This document shows, piece after piece, positions 1-11,427 of a DNA stretch of 24,131 nt. Source of the stretch: Thermomucor indicae-seudaticae (taxonomy: Eukaryota; Mucoromycota; Mucoromycetes; Mucorales; Lichtheimiaceae); contig JSYX01000551.1 in assembly GCA_000787465.1 (NCBI GenBank), forward strand, positions 1 through 24,131, written 5' to 3'. The notes beneath the pieces were generated by a model. It worked only from the letters and a program-made list of their open reading frames with translations, was not told the DNA's origin and made no database searches. Each line of letters opens with the position of its first letter. Within the stretch, counting starts at the first letter, position 1. The translations under genes and the position numbers were made by a program.

Positions 1-167
1 ATAAATTATCTATAACCTTTGTCGCTTTCAACAGTGCTGCGAAAATATATATGAAAGGAACAAAGCCAAAGAAAAAACCTCGTAGTAAGCATGGCTGTAC
101 GTAACTATTGTTACAACTCATAGTATACGATTGGTTTCTTTCAAGAAAGTTTACCCCGCAGATGCGA

Positions 168-448
168 GGTGTAAAGGTCTCGGTGTAAAATTTATCTGGG
201 ATGTAAAGGCAAATAGTTTAAGCATAAACCGCACTCGTGTTTATCGTTACATACACGTAAACGTCGAGGATAAATTTCTTTTGGCTGTAGCCTGAGAGGG
301 TTAAAGTGGAGAAGTCTACTAGATATAAAGCCTAGGTGTAAAATTCCTGGGTGTAAAGGTCTAGGTGTAAATTTTTTATAATTTGGTTTATACTGTGTAA
401 CACGACTTGCACACCTAGATTACACCCAGATTACACCCAGATTACACT
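168..448. repeat. Fold-back array of GGTGTAA units
   Basis: GGTGTAAA occurs at 168-175, 182-189, 335-342, 350-357 and 364-371, with a degenerate copy near 199-207. The opposite orientation (TTACACC or CACACCT) follows at about 410-448 in three to four copies spaced 10-11 bases apart. The units at 335-371 and 411-448 face each other across about 40 AT-rich bases, so the single strand could fold into an imperfect hairpin. This looks like the end of a fold-back or MITE-type element, or a subterminal repeat of a DNA transposon. No transposase reading frame or clear target-site duplication is visible, so the element class is unknown. Confidence 0.6.
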
Positions 449-1731
449 TTTTTCCCCTCACCCGTTTTCTGTCAAGTGAAGATGGCTGACCGTGGTTTTA
501 TTCTCAGCCATATTGACGAGGATATGATGAATATAGCAGGCCGCCATGTGCGTTTCCGCCGTCGCGGAAACCGTGGAAATCCCTGCAACGAAAATGTTTC
601 CAAATAAAGCAATTAGAAGAAGTTAATACGTTGGTTGATAGCAGAGAATAATGCAGTCACCGCTGTTCCCGCACACCACGCAGCCAGTGCGCTGATGCCC
701 TGCGTGACCAATTCCCAGCCGCAACAAAGGGGTTCCAACCCGTCCGACACGATTGCACTTTAAAAATGCTTGCGATTTAGCCGGCGGAAAGATGTCCATA
801 CAGGTTTACCGCCTCCAACATCGCGACACGGCGTTCAGATGGATCGATGGAAGAGAGCGTATCGTTAAGACAAGAACAAAGGCGCGTTCTCCGGCCCATT
901 TTATACGGTCTGATGATGTCAGCATCACTTTTCATGCAACTTGAAAGTCCATGTTGCAGGTAAAGACTGTGATTTGCAAGTGGTGTCCTGTATCCTGTGC
1001 TGGGCATTCAGAGCGCTTTCCTTTTCCGGGTTGATATATCACTTGTTTCTTTCCTGGAAGACTGTCGACCGTAGACCGTACAAGCGCAACGAGTGCCTGT
1101 AGAGTTCTTTTGATGAAGTTGCAACCGAAGATGGTGTATCATCCCATGGTGCGCCAGTCTGGCAAAAACCGCCACACACTCTGGAAACTCGATGTCAAAT
1201 TCAGCGAGGAAAATATATTACATTGCTCAGTCCATCTGGCGCCGTCAAGGACGACCAGCAATGTTTTGCAGACCAGACGTTACACAACACGTCGCTACCA
1301 CGGATGCCGTTTCCTTGCAACCGAGTGCTTCGAGGATTTAGATACTTACGTTTTACGATAAATTCTAAATTTGCGTGTTGAACAAAGTACATATACTGAT
1401 TTCTGAAACGCTTGCGCTGCTTGAAATGGGTTTTGCGTTCAAAAAACGTTTGATTTGCGCACAGCTTCGTTTATGTCATTTTACTGACGCAAATACCATA
1501 GTACAAAGCGTAAATCAACATTTTTCTGGAAGTAAGCCCGCTTTATAGTGAGCGTAAATGCTGCTTAAAGTGGTGCTGAAGACTTCTCCAAATCTCTTCT
1601 CCAAAACCAGCAAAATGGAGTGAAGAAGAAACATTTGATGCGGCGGCTGAAAATTTCTCGTCTTTGACGCGGGCGAAGGCCGAAACTCCCGCCCTCTCAT
1701 CGTCTTTAAGTCGCTGTGTTCATCATTTATA
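449..1731. other. Gene-free stretch and CCT4 upstream region
   Basis: Open frames here are short, overlap on both strands and do not read as any protein I recognise. The last 250 bases should hold the CCT4 promoter and leader. They contain a duplicated CTTCTCCAAA (about 1583 and 1597) and two GCGTAAAT octamers (about 1509 and 1552). I assign no function to these. Confidence 0.5.
552..571. repeat. Perfect 8-bp hairpin
   Basis: GTTTCCGC (552-559) and GCGGAAAC (564-571) are perfect reverse complements around a four-base loop. It lies inside a 41-codon open frame (482-607) that I do not consider a gene. Its function is unknown; it may be chance or part of the neighbouring repeat element. Confidence 0.4.
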
Positions 1732-3950
1732 ATGGCCGAAGTAGCAAAGCCCCCACCGAGCAAAAATAGTTTTCAGGACAAGGACAAACCTGCAGAAGTT
1801 CGATTGAGCAACATCGTCGCTGCAAAAGGTATATACCCTGGGAGACCTTTTGCTTTTCCATGCGTTTCGAATGATCTAGATGACTGAAGCATATACATCT
1901 TTGGACATCAGCTGTCGGCGATGCCATCAGAACCTCACTAGGTCCGCGTGGCATGGATAAAATGGTAACATAAGAAAACGCATGAGCCGCGCCAATTCTG
2001 TCCACGGGAATCAACTTATGGAAACTTGTGTAGATTCAAACGGGTAACGGCGAAGTTGTCATTACGAACGACGGCGCGACCATCTTGAAGCACATGTCAG
2101 TACTTCATCCGGCAGCAAAGATGGTAATCTTTCTGGATTTCGACTTGCCTTTCTCTTTCTGTCCATTAACTGATCGCTGATAGCTTGTCGATTTGTCTGC
2201 TGCTCAAGATGTCGAGGCTGGTGACGGTACGACGTCCGTGGTCGTGCTGTGCAGCTCTCTATTGGCTGCTGCTGAAAAGATGCTCAACAAAGGTAGACGT
2301 TGAACGACTATGCTCCATCATTATTGGGGTCTCTGTGAGCACTAAAGAAACCAACTGCAGGAATACATCCTACGACGATCGCCGAGTCCTTCCAACGGGC
2401 AGCCCAAAAGGCAGTTGAGTATCTTTCAGATATGGCCATGCCCATTGATCTATCAGACAGAGAGTCACTCTTAAGAGCAGCTTCCACATCATTAAACTCA
2501 AAGGTTGGTCAGCGGGAGTTAGAGGATTGGGATGACGAATCTGTTTGTTAAGTGCCGGCGTTTCTTTTTTCAAGATTGTTTCGCAATACTCCTCGCTGCT
2601 TGCACCTATTGCGGTTGACGCCGTTTTACGGGTAATCGACCCAGCTGTTGCCGATAACGTCAACATCAAGGACGTGCGTGTCGTCAAGAAAGTTGGTGGC
2701 ACGATTGACGATACCGAACTCGTGGATGGCTTAGTCCTGAACCAAAACGTAGTAAAGAGTGCTGGCGGACCGACGCGTATGGAGAAGGCCAAAATTGGTC
2801 TTATCCAGTTCCAGCTTTCTCCTCCAAAGCCTGATGTAAGTTGTTTGAGAGAAAAGATAGATTTTCTACGAATATTGCCTTTGCTGACGGTATATGGCTG
2901 GCAGATGGAGAATCAAATTGTTGTGAACGATTACCGACAAATGGACAAAATCCTAAAGGAAGAACGTCAATACCTTCTTAATATGTGCAAGAAAATCAAA
3001 AAGACTGGTTGTAATGTGCTCTTGATTCAAAAGTCTATTCTGCGTGATGCCGTAAACGATCTTTCATTGCACTTTTTGTCTAAACTGAAGATCATGGTCG
3101 TCAAAGATATCGAACGGGATGAGATTGAGTTTATTGCAAAGGTAAGACTCTATTAGCATCTAACGGTAGCGTTTCCGAGTATTGGCTGAAAGCTGAACTT
3201 TTTTGAATCTACAAGTCCTTGGGATGCAAACCGATTGCGGATATTGAGTCGTTTACGGAAGACAAGCTTGGTTACGCAGATCTCATTGAAGAAACTGAAT
3301 CTGCTGGTTCCAAGATCGTGAAGGTGACTGGCATGAAGCACGCTGGCAGAACGGTTTCAGTGTTATGTCGTGGCGCGAACTCTCTGGTTTTGGAAGAATC
3401 GCACCGTTCGCTTCACGATGCTCTTTGTGTCGTCCGCTGTTTAGTGAAGAAGAAGTGAGTATTTCTTCTGTACAACGACTTGTCGCGGGGAAACGTCGAT
3501 CTAATGATACATCTGTTAGAGCCTTGATCGCCGGTGGCGGTGCACCTGAAATCGAAGTTTCGCAGAAACTGATGGAATATGCCAAGACGTTGAAGGGCAT
3601 GGAGCAGTACTGTTTCCAAGCTTTCGCCGAAGCTCTGGAAATCATCCCTACTACCTTGGCTGAGAATGCTGGATTAAACCCTATCGCCATTGTGACAGAA
3701 CTCAGAAACCGACATGCCCACGGAGAAAAGACGGCAGGTATCAATGTCAAGAAGGGTACGATTACCAATATCCTGGAAGAGAATGTCCTGCAGCCACTTT
3801 TGGTTTCCACGAGTGCAGTGGAGCTTGCGGCAGAAACCGTCAAGATGATTCTGAAGATTGATGATCTGGTAAGTTCCACTCGGATTTCTGGCAACTCAAA
3901 AGAAAATTCACGCGAACGCTTTATTATTATGATAGGTACAAAGTCGATAA
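1732..3950 (+). CDS. CCT4: T-complex protein 1 subunit delta (CCT4)
   Basis: Delta subunit of the cytosolic TRiC/CCT chaperonin, an ATP-driven double ring that folds actin, tubulin and many WD40 proteins. Ten exons: 1732-1828, 1912-1964, 2034-2123, 2184-2292, 2361-2503, 2575-2835, 2905-3141, 3216-3454, 3520-3868 and 3936-3950. All introns are GT-AG, and the exons total 1593 bases, giving 530 residues, the usual family length. Group II chaperonin signatures are intact: LGPRGMDKM at 42-50, NDGATIL at 62-68, the nucleotide-binding GDGTTS at 93-98, and GGGAPE at 415-420. The last exon codes only for VQSR plus stop. The ATG at 1732 begins a short N-tail (MAEVAKPPP) leading into RLSNI, typical of CCT4. 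The gene converges on the dehydrogenase downstream. The family call is secure; the exon edges were inferred from frame and splice signals. Confidence 0.96.
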
Positions 3951-3970
3951 AAGCATCTAATCGGCAATCC

Positions 3971-3977
3971 AATAAAA
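3971..3977 (+). promoter_or_regulatory. Candidate CCT4 polyadenylation signal
   Basis: AATAAAA lies about 20 bases past the CCT4 stop, on the coding strand. That is close to the stop but plausible in compact fungal genes. No other canonical hexamer is nearer. Confidence 0.4.
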
Positions 3978-4168
3978 ATATTGTGTTCCATCCACGTCCT
4001 GCGCGTTATACTTCTAATTTTACCGAATCTTGTGCCTTTCTGTGCGCCAAACTACCGTTGATCATTTTAGACACTGAGCTGTTGAAGATGAAGTGTCCAT
4101 TCTACCTATGGCGAATCTTTTTCCGCATAGAACAGGGGATAGCATCCCGCATTGAGAGAGTGCAAACG

Positions 4169-4174
4169 TTTATT
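4169..4174 (-). promoter_or_regulatory. Candidate dehydrogenase polyadenylation signal
   Basis: TTTATT on the + strand reads AATAAA on the minus strand, about 20 bases past the dehydrogenase stop. With the CCT4 signal it would place both convergent 3' ends inside a spacer of only 243 bases. Confidence 0.45.
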
Positions 4175-4193
4175 CACGACCCCGCGAAAGTGC

Positions 4194-5215
4194 TTAGGCA
4201 CGGTATTCTTTCAAGACATCATCGTCCCAGCTGCAGAAAGATCCAGATAAAGCGCGCGGCGCTTTTGCAGCCAAAGCAGCAATAATGTGACCAGGAACAT
4301 CAGGAGGCAACAATTTGCCTTCGCGGTGTAGGTCTACAAACTTTTTGTAATTGTCTTGCATAGCTGGCTGACCTGTGTGCGCATCGAACGATTAATAATT
4401 ACATCCCCGCTCCTATTGCACATGCACGCTACCTTCAGCACGAATCAAGCCTTGCATATCAGTATCGACAACGCCTGGTCTCAAAGCGATTGTCGTAACG
4501 TCAGGCTCTTCGACAGATAAAGTCGATGCCAAATGGTTAAGAGCAGCTTTTGACCTAGCACAACACCATGTTCAGCCAAAGAAGAGAAAGAAATATCCCT
4601 AGTTATAGATGGAGTACATACGATCCATAAGCACCCCAGCCACGATATCCTTTGGAAGCAGCACCAGAAGAAACCATAATAATCGAACCATGGGTCTTTC
4701 GGAGATGAGGCAGAGATTGCTGTACTAGTGTAATAATAGAAAAGAAGTTGACATCAAACAAGCTTGATGCCGTCCCCGCTTGTGTGAATACACCACCTTC
4801 TTCTCTTGAACATATTGGCGAGTAAACTTACCGTTTCCATGCCTGGACGGATCCTTCAGCAACAGAAGCAATGGGTTCCAAAATGCTAAAAACTTGCCAA
4901 GTTCAGCTAGCTTTCTTCTGAGGGAAAATGTACTTTTTACCCAGCATTAGCCACGACACTGTCCAATTGACCCCAACGGTCAATGGCGCGTTCGACGATG
5001 CTGTGAACGACACGTTCATCGGTGACATCACCAGCAACGATCTCCAATGCGTCTTGCTTGCCAAGTTGAGCAGCTTCGGCTTGAAGTCCTTGCAGAAGTT
5101 CAGAGCTGCGCGCTACTGCCACGACACGTGCATTGAATTTCGTGAGTGACTGGATAACTGCAGATTTGCCAATGCCACGGGAAGCGCCGGTTATAATAAC
5201 CACAGGACCAGCCAT
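4194..5215 (-). CDS. Short-chain dehydrogenase/reductase (IRC24/benzil reductase-like)
   Basis: NAD(P)-dependent SDR oxidoreductase, probably cytosolic. In coding order the exons are 5215-4941, 4885-4832, 4762-4622, 4554-4433 and 4372-4194. They total 771 bases, giving 256 residues. The Rossmann cofactor motif TGASRGIG is at 9-16, NAG at 90-92, the catalytic Ser at about 142, and Tyr155/Lys159 in [19 protein letters not shown] follows, as in classical SDRs whose substrate loop comes after the PG motif. Overall it resembles the small yeast SDRs of the YIR035C/IRC24 type (dicarbonyl/benzil reductase). The substrate cannot be read from sequence. An in-frame ATG seven codons upstream (5236) could serve as start; I prefer 5215 because it begins directly at the first beta strand. 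All introns are GT-AG. Confidence 0.92.
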
Positions 5216-5970
5216 CTCTTTTGCGTGTGTGCTCATGTGTTGATTACAAATGAGAAAAAACTTGTTACGCGAACGCCCGGGGTCTTCTTTGCAGCCAGCG
5301 TCGGGTAAAACTTTGGGACGGGCTGTTGCACAGATGAATGGTTTTTGGTCCAGTTGTTCTATGTGATATGGTCTCTTCCTGACAGAGGAGATGCATCGCG
5401 TTTGCTCGGTGCTAGGCAACAGAGCAATGATGAATTTTACTGCGTAATATACCGGGATGGGCTGCGCAAAAATGCAGGCTTTGTGCATGAAGGGGCGGGG
5501 CTCGAGATGATAGAACAAAGCAGCTTATATACGTCAAGATGCATGTTTCCAGCAAAACGTTGATCGATTCAAATCATACGATTGCGCCACAAAGGCGATC
5601 TAAAATGTGGCGAGGTCTGGCAATTGGGAATCTTGCCTATGCCTCGTGTAACCTTCTTTTTTGCGCACGGAAATGCGACATGAAAAAGGGAACATATTAC
5701 GCAATAAATTCTTGTTCATCATCATGTCCTACAGTAATCACAATGGAATGGATCGGAAATGGCGATGTTAATATATTGGCAATAAGCTGTTTAGCTCTGA
5801 AACTTTTCCCATTTCATCTTAATGTTACCCGTCGGCGTCTCAAAGACATGCATTGCAGCACATTGCCCGAAATTGCACCTAAGCACGCCCCCAATCCCTT
5901 CTTCTTTTACCCTGTTTCAGTCGCAAATAAACTCCCATTTCCCTCTTCTTCGCGTCCTGTATTATCCAGC
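5216..5970. other. Divergent intergenic region (dehydrogenase / CSC1)
   Basis: This 755-base spacer separates two divergently transcribed genes. The open frames in it are leader-length and unrecognisable. Pyrimidine-rich sequence at about 5890-5965 immediately precedes the CSC1 ATG, as is common in fungal promoters. Confidence 0.5.
5524..5536 (-). promoter_or_regulatory. Candidate TATA box next to a CRE-like site
   Basis: On the minus strand this reads TGACGTATATAAG, a CRE half-site (TGACGT) merged with TATATAAG. It sits about 310 bases upstream of the dehydrogenase ATG, and a CCCCT stress-element-like core lies between them (about 5490-5500). If used, the leader would be nearly 280 bases and contain several upstream ATGs. 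This is a sequence match only. Confidence 0.3.
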
Positions 5971-8900
5971 ATGGCTGACACGTCTCCCGGTGAGCAGCTA
6001 AAGTATGCCTGTGGTCTGGTCATTACTTGACCTTTTTGCTCATTGCCATTCTGTTAGTACCGATCCGTCCATTAGCACGTTCACTTCTGCGTTGTGGTTC
6101 AACGCAGCACTGGCAGGCGGGTTCTTTGGCGCTTTTGCTATATTACGTCAGCTACGGCCCTCTGTATACTCTCCCCGTTCGTATCTGGTCGATGAAAAGT
6201 ATGGTTTTCCTTTGATCTGAGATACCAGATTTCCGGGTTGCCTGAAACCAAAAAAATTTTGTATAGACGAAGACCACCAGAACTGTCCAAAGGACTCGTA
6301 GTATGGATATTTGAACTGTTACGAATACCAGACTCTGAACTGCTCCGGTGCATGGGGCTCGATCGATTCATGATCCTAAAGTTTCTGCGGATGGGCATCG
6401 TGCTCTTTACACTCTTCAGTATCATTGCCATACCTATCCTGATCCCTGTCAATGTTATCAATCAACGCAACTCGGAAGGTCTCAATCTGCTTACAATGGG
6501 CAATATCAAGGATCCTGAACGGTTATGGGCTCACCTTGTACTCTCTGTGTTACTGTCAGGTAAGAAGAAAAACTTGCTTTCTCACCTTTCTTTTGACACT
6601 GACACTGTTACACAAAAAGCTGGTTTCGTCTATTATAGTTTCCGAGAAGTCAGACAATACATTCGACTTCGACGTCAATATCTTTTGAGTCCAGAGTACG
6701 CCGGATCGGTTACTGCACGAACGTTGTTTGTTCCCGCTGTTCCTGAGAGTGTTAATTCTGTCGAACAATTGGCCAAGATTTTTAATCGGTTCCCGGGAGG
6801 AGTTGCCAGAATATGGCTCACAAGGTTAGGGTTTGGCCTACAATACAGTACCACATATATGTGCCAATAACGTTCTTCTTTGGGTGACAGAAATGCCAAA
6901 GACTTGCCTGATCTTGTGCAGAAGCGACAAAAGAGCGTACAGGGACTGGAATCGGCAATTACCAGCGCCATCATAGCTTCTTACAAACATTACGCGAAGA
7001 AGGGCGGACAAGTTGAAGGCGGTTCTGACGCTTCTCACATTCCTGAAAAGCTGAGACCAACTCACCGTGTATCGGCTCTGCCTTTTGGTATTCCCTTCGT
7101 CGGTCGCAAAGTGGATTCGATCACGTACTATCAAAACGAAATCAAGGAGCTTAATGAAAAGATTATCGCTGCACAACAGTCTCCTGAATCATTTCCTCGA
7201 CACAGTTCGGCCTTCATTGAATTCAACCAGCAGATCGCTGCTCACATGGCTGTACAATGCATTATTCATTCGCATGAACTGCAAATGGCACCTCGCTATA
7301 TCCAGATTGCTCCGAGTGACGTGATTTGGGAAAACATGAATATCAAGCCTTATGAACGATTTGTTCGCCGTGGTATCAGTCTAAGTATCACTGCTATTAT
7401 CATCATGTTTTGGGCTATTCCAGGTATTTCTATAGACGGATCTCTTCCTTTTGCGCGATTACACTTAGTAAATACCTTGTGTGTCTCTAGTTGCCTTTGT
7501 ACAGGGTGTTTCGAACATCGACTCACTTAGCAAAGTGTTGCCGTTTCTTGCTGCACTCAAGGAGCTTCCCTCTACTGCGGTGGGTATCATTCAAGGTATT
7601 CTGCCCGCTGTTGCACTGGCCATTCTGGTTTCTCTTGTGCCCATCATTTTCAACTGTAAGTTCTACCTACTACATAACTTGATATATGCACCGATTTAAC
7701 GCGTAAATGGCTTCGGTAGTGCTCTCGACAAACGAGGGAATACCTGCAAAATCCAAAGTTTCTCTGGCTGTACTGGAAAAGTACTTTTACTTTTTGGTAA
7801 ATGCAGCCTTGCACCTTTTGAATCGTCGAGGGCTTTATTTAACATTCTCGTCCTGACGCTAGTTTGTTGACGTTGTCTTGGTATCTACCATTGCCGGCGG
7901 CGCAGCTCAAGCTTATGCCGCAATTGCCCAGAATCCACTCAGCGTAATTAATACGCTGGCAGAAAGCTTACCAAAGGTTGGTTGAACGCTCTTGTAATGC
8001 TAAAGTTTGACAGCTGGCAAACGTTGCATATAGGCGAGTACCTTTTTCATTACATACGTCACCTTGCAATCGCTTAGTTCAACCAGCAAAGCCATGTGTC
8101 AACTCGTGCCACTCCTATTATCCTACGTGTTTCCGATATTCGCAAAAACGCCAAGAGACATCTACAACCAAAAGAGTAAATGTCCAAATATCGATATTGG
8201 TACCTTGATGCCGTCGCTGACGGTTATCTTTGTGTTGGGTAAGTTAATGAGATTCCCTGACTGACGGTTAGAAGAGGGGAGGGGCTTACGCATGATATTA
8301 TCAGGTATTGAATATTCAACGATCGCACCGCTCATCTTGCCGTTCACTTGTCTATTCTTCTACCTAATGTACTTCGTGTATCTTTACCAGTTTCTGTACG
8401 TGTACGAGATGGAGTTTGAGTCTGGAGGTCTTGCTTTCCCGATCTCTATCCGTCATGTTTACATTGGTCTGTTCACCTGGCAACTGACGCTTATCGGCTT
8501 GTTTGCGGTCCATAAGGCCCTTCCACAACTCATCATTATGGCGATCACATTGGTTGTCAGTGCTTTTGCGCTAGCTCTGTTCGACATATCTTTCAAGCCC
8601 CTTGTCAAATATCTTCCTGTCCAGGAGAACGAAGAAATGTTGAAGGCTAAACAAAGCTCGTCAGTAGCCAAGGACAGTAGCGCAGCTGCAGGAAACCATC
8701 ATAACCAGCCGAGCATGCCCGACGATGACAAGAAGGTTCTCACTGAACCCGACGAGGAAGATAGTGGCCAGGTCAACAATGACTCGACTGTTTATCGACG
8801 GAAGTCAGGAATTATAGACCGACCATTGGAACAAGAAGAAGTCTCGAGCAATAATAGTGATCTTTTGGACGCTTTTGTGATTCATCGGCGGCTTGGACTG

Positions 8901-9335
8901 AGGCTACGCGACAAGATCGAGCATGCCGCGGGAGGATCATCATCGGCGGCGGCAACAGAGTTGGATCCTGCCTCTATAGCCATTGCAAGACAGATATTTG
9001 ACTCGGAGGCATACATGCATCCATCCTTTTACCGTGCTCAACCGACGGTATGGTTACCACAAGATGACCTGGGCATTACGCAAGCAGAGATGGTACACCT
9101 AAAGGAAATGCATATCTTGACGAGCTCTGAGGGTGCATGTGTGGAACATCGAGGCAAGCGTGGTCAGAAGGGCAAAGTCAAGGTGGATGAGGAGCGCATC
9201 GTACGTTCAGACCTTGGTATACCCAATGAAATGCCAGAATATGGTCGCCGTTTGCCGCGCATCAATGACTATGTGCGGGTCCTTGTGGATAGCTACAATA
9301 TTGTAAGCTCGATGGCCATCACCGCTTTTAGTTAA
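5971..9335 (+). CDS. CSC1/OSCA/TMEM63-family osmosensitive calcium-permeable channel
   Basis: Multi-spanning membrane protein of the DUF221 (RSN1_7TM) family, whose members are hyperosmolality- or stretch-gated cation channels. Ten exons: 5971-6002, 6058-6198, 6267-6559, 6620-6824, 6891-7423, 7491-7655, 7720-7796, 7863-7976, 8034-8238 and 8305-9335. They total 2796 bases, giving 931 residues. Order: TM0 at about 20-41; TM1 about 97-121 and TM2 about 142-161; a cytosolic domain about 165-375 (VPAVPESV early; PSDVIWENM late); the channel TM bundle from about 378 to 690; then a long polar tail. Within the tail, HPSFYRAQPTVWLPQDDLG (about 825) matches the PHM7_ext region of fungal homologues. The tail insert is acidic and serine-rich (about 700-800). 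The first intron (6003-6057) is the least certain: I used donor GTATGC because it keeps frame. The paralogue group (Csc1, Rsn1, Phm7) is not resolved. Confidence 0.93.
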
Positions 9336-10059
9336 AAACTTGATATATAGTTGTGCGCTCTATTTTTTGCTATTTGAAATCGTAATTAATGTGATATACA
9401 ATTTGGTTTTGCCTTCTATGCCCTTGATACGGCCGCCTGCGCAAGTGCATGCGTCACCAGTGGCTGACATCTGCCTCAGCCCCTCGTCTGTCTCCACTGC
9501 CACTTGGTGGACAAAGGAAGTGCTAAAGGCTGTGCACATGACACAGAAAAGGCCTACCAACGAATCACGTAGCACATCCCTCTGCTGCTGCGCAGCGTCA
9601 CCCTTGACTGAAACCAACGATGCCAACGCACAAAGGAAAATGTAAAATAGATTAGGTGTCAACAAGGGACATCTGAAAGTGACGCTGCTCATGTCCTTTA
9701 AGGATATGGCCTTGAATATTTAACCGATATTTGTAATACACGAAGATACGAGGTAAAGGTTGCGTTCTATGGTGAGGGACAGCTTGTTCTCTTATGTAGA
9801 GATACTGGGTTTACTTTATACATTATATAGTTCTTGGATAATGCAGTAAATATACACATTCGTAAGTCATTGTCCTGTGTAATCCTGTTTGTGCCACATG
9901 TAATAAGTCGCGCAGATGGTTACAATAGAAAGACAAGAAATTTTGCATAAATGGGAAAGTACAAGCACTATGCTGATAAGGGCAACCAAGAGAATGGAGT
10001 AAATACAAACAAAAGGAAAAGATATACAATATAGGGAGAGAGAGAAAGACAGAGAGTTC
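9336..10059. other. Convergent 3' intergenic region
   Basis: This 724-base stretch lies between two convergent stops. Several short frames on both strands are hydrophobic by chance, from AT-rich sequence, and none reads as a protein. It presumably holds both 3' UTRs. No convincing AATAAA was found close to either stop. Confidence 0.5.
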
Positions 10060-11427
10060 TTAAAGGTTCCAGCCGATGCCACCTTTGATCCAAACGCCAT
10101 TATGAACAAAGTTTACCAAGAAGTTGGCAGTGTCGATCATCAAGTCATTATGATGCGGATAAAGTTTACTGGCTTCACACAAAGAGCGCATGGTGAGAAT
10201 GGCGTTGGCGTCATTGGACTCGATAATGGTCGCAATGCAGTCGGACCATTCAAGGCGGCGTGGTGGTGGAGGATGGGAGGAGGAGGGGCGTCCTTGGACG
10301 ATAAAGGAGCAAAGTGTGTTCAAAAACTGCAAGTTGGTCAGGGAGCGCAAGTCGAGATCGGGTCGTTGCTGAACCAAAGTATATATAGCCAAGGCAGAGG
10401 CTAAGAGTTGACCACCACCAAGGTACCAGTCAAGGGCAATCTGGCTATTATTGTTATCATCCGTTTGGCTGCTGCTGCTGCTGCTGCTACGTGTAATCAG
10501 TTGAATGGCGATCATCACAAGTTGCTCGATACGTTCTGAGGCTGTGTTGTGACGCGTGAGGGAAGTCCACTCGGCCAAATATGGCTTTAGGAGATCGCTC
10601 TTGGCTTTCAAAAGCACCTTGACTGCCGAGTGAAACGAGTTGCCGCCATCAATTTTGCCATCGAATCGCTGGTCTGCGCTGACAAGGTCGAATAAGAGTT
10701 GATCAACACCGGTACAGATCGCTGTCGCTGTTGTTGTTGTTTGCTCCTCCTCCTCCTCAAACGACATTATGTCCAAATAGGTGGTGGCCAGATAAGCTAA
10801 ACCTTGTGTGACAAGACGTGGCAAACCTTGCTCGATACCAAAAGCAAGGTGAATCATGGGCTGCATTTGAGAACCAAAGGATTGGCATAAAGGACCATTG
10901 TAAAAGTAGCGATCCAAAACGCCATCCATCCCATATCGGTCCATCTCTCGGTCAAAGAAAACCAAGAGGTCGCCATACGCTCTATAACAAAAAGCATCCA
11001 GTCAATCTCTCTTTTTTATCCCGCTATAGTAATACCCTTATCGCCCAGGACTTACAAGGCGTCGCCCAAGTACTCTTGCCAATTACCTGTGTGTATAGTA
11101 ACATGCAGCATCCTGAGAGGCATCAAGTCATGCTTGAAGCGGTTATATATATTCGCTATTTGGCTTTCGTTCGCTGAGGAGTAGAAAACTGAGTTTCTCG
11201 CAAGATAAAAGATAATATTGATGTAAACAATTACCTCCAAGTTCATGAAGACTGACCAGAAGACGAATAAGGATATTGGGACGGTCGCAATACTCCATTA
11301 AAAAGGTGGCATGATGATCGTTGACCATGTTTTGTAGGATATCTCGCGCAAAAGCATGGAAACCATCGTTATGCGGGCGTGGCAATAGCGAATGATAATG
11401 TTCTTGCTGGGTTGTCGCCAGTGTCAT
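10060..11427 (-). CDS. Questin oxidase-like protein (DUF4243 family)
   Basis: Exons in coding order: 11427-11235, 11155-11056 and 10981-10060. They total 1215 bases, giving 404 residues, within the family range. The body matches the questin oxidase-like/DUF4243 pattern: a Leu-rich segment ending HELGA (61-65), then YGDLLVFFDREM and a glycine- and aromatic-rich segment (YFYNGPL), then the conserved MIHLAFGIE, and a helical C-terminal half. The named member, GedK/questin oxidase, performs a Baeyer-Villiger-type ring opening of an anthraquinone, but most homologues have no known substrate. No polyketide synthase or tailoring gene is nearby, so a secondary-metabolism role is not supported here. 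A Ser7 run and a Glu5 run are coded by perfect triplet repeats. A TATA-like element lies about 55 bases upstream of the ATG. Confidence 0.82.
10468..10488 (-). repeat. (GCT)7 microsatellite coding a Ser run
   Basis: Seven perfect GCT units on the + strand read AGC x7 on the coding strand and encode serine in a variable, Asn/Asp-rich loop of the questin oxidase-like protein. A second tract, CTC x5 at 10744-10758, codes a glutamate run. Both are likely length-variable. Confidence 0.8.

Noticed and set aside
482..607. 41-codon frame starting MADRGFILSHIDEDM
   Set aside because: Short, contains a perfect DNA hairpin coding an Arg-rich stretch, and has no family resemblance or promoter context.
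3283..3972. 229-codon minus frame
   Set aside because: It is the shadow of CCT4 exons 8 and 9, which are conserved on the + strand.
5539..6030. 163-codon + frame upstream of and overlapping the CSC1 start
   Set aside because: Composition is random-like, it contains no domain, and it reads out of frame with CSC1 exon 1; it is leader or promoter DNA.
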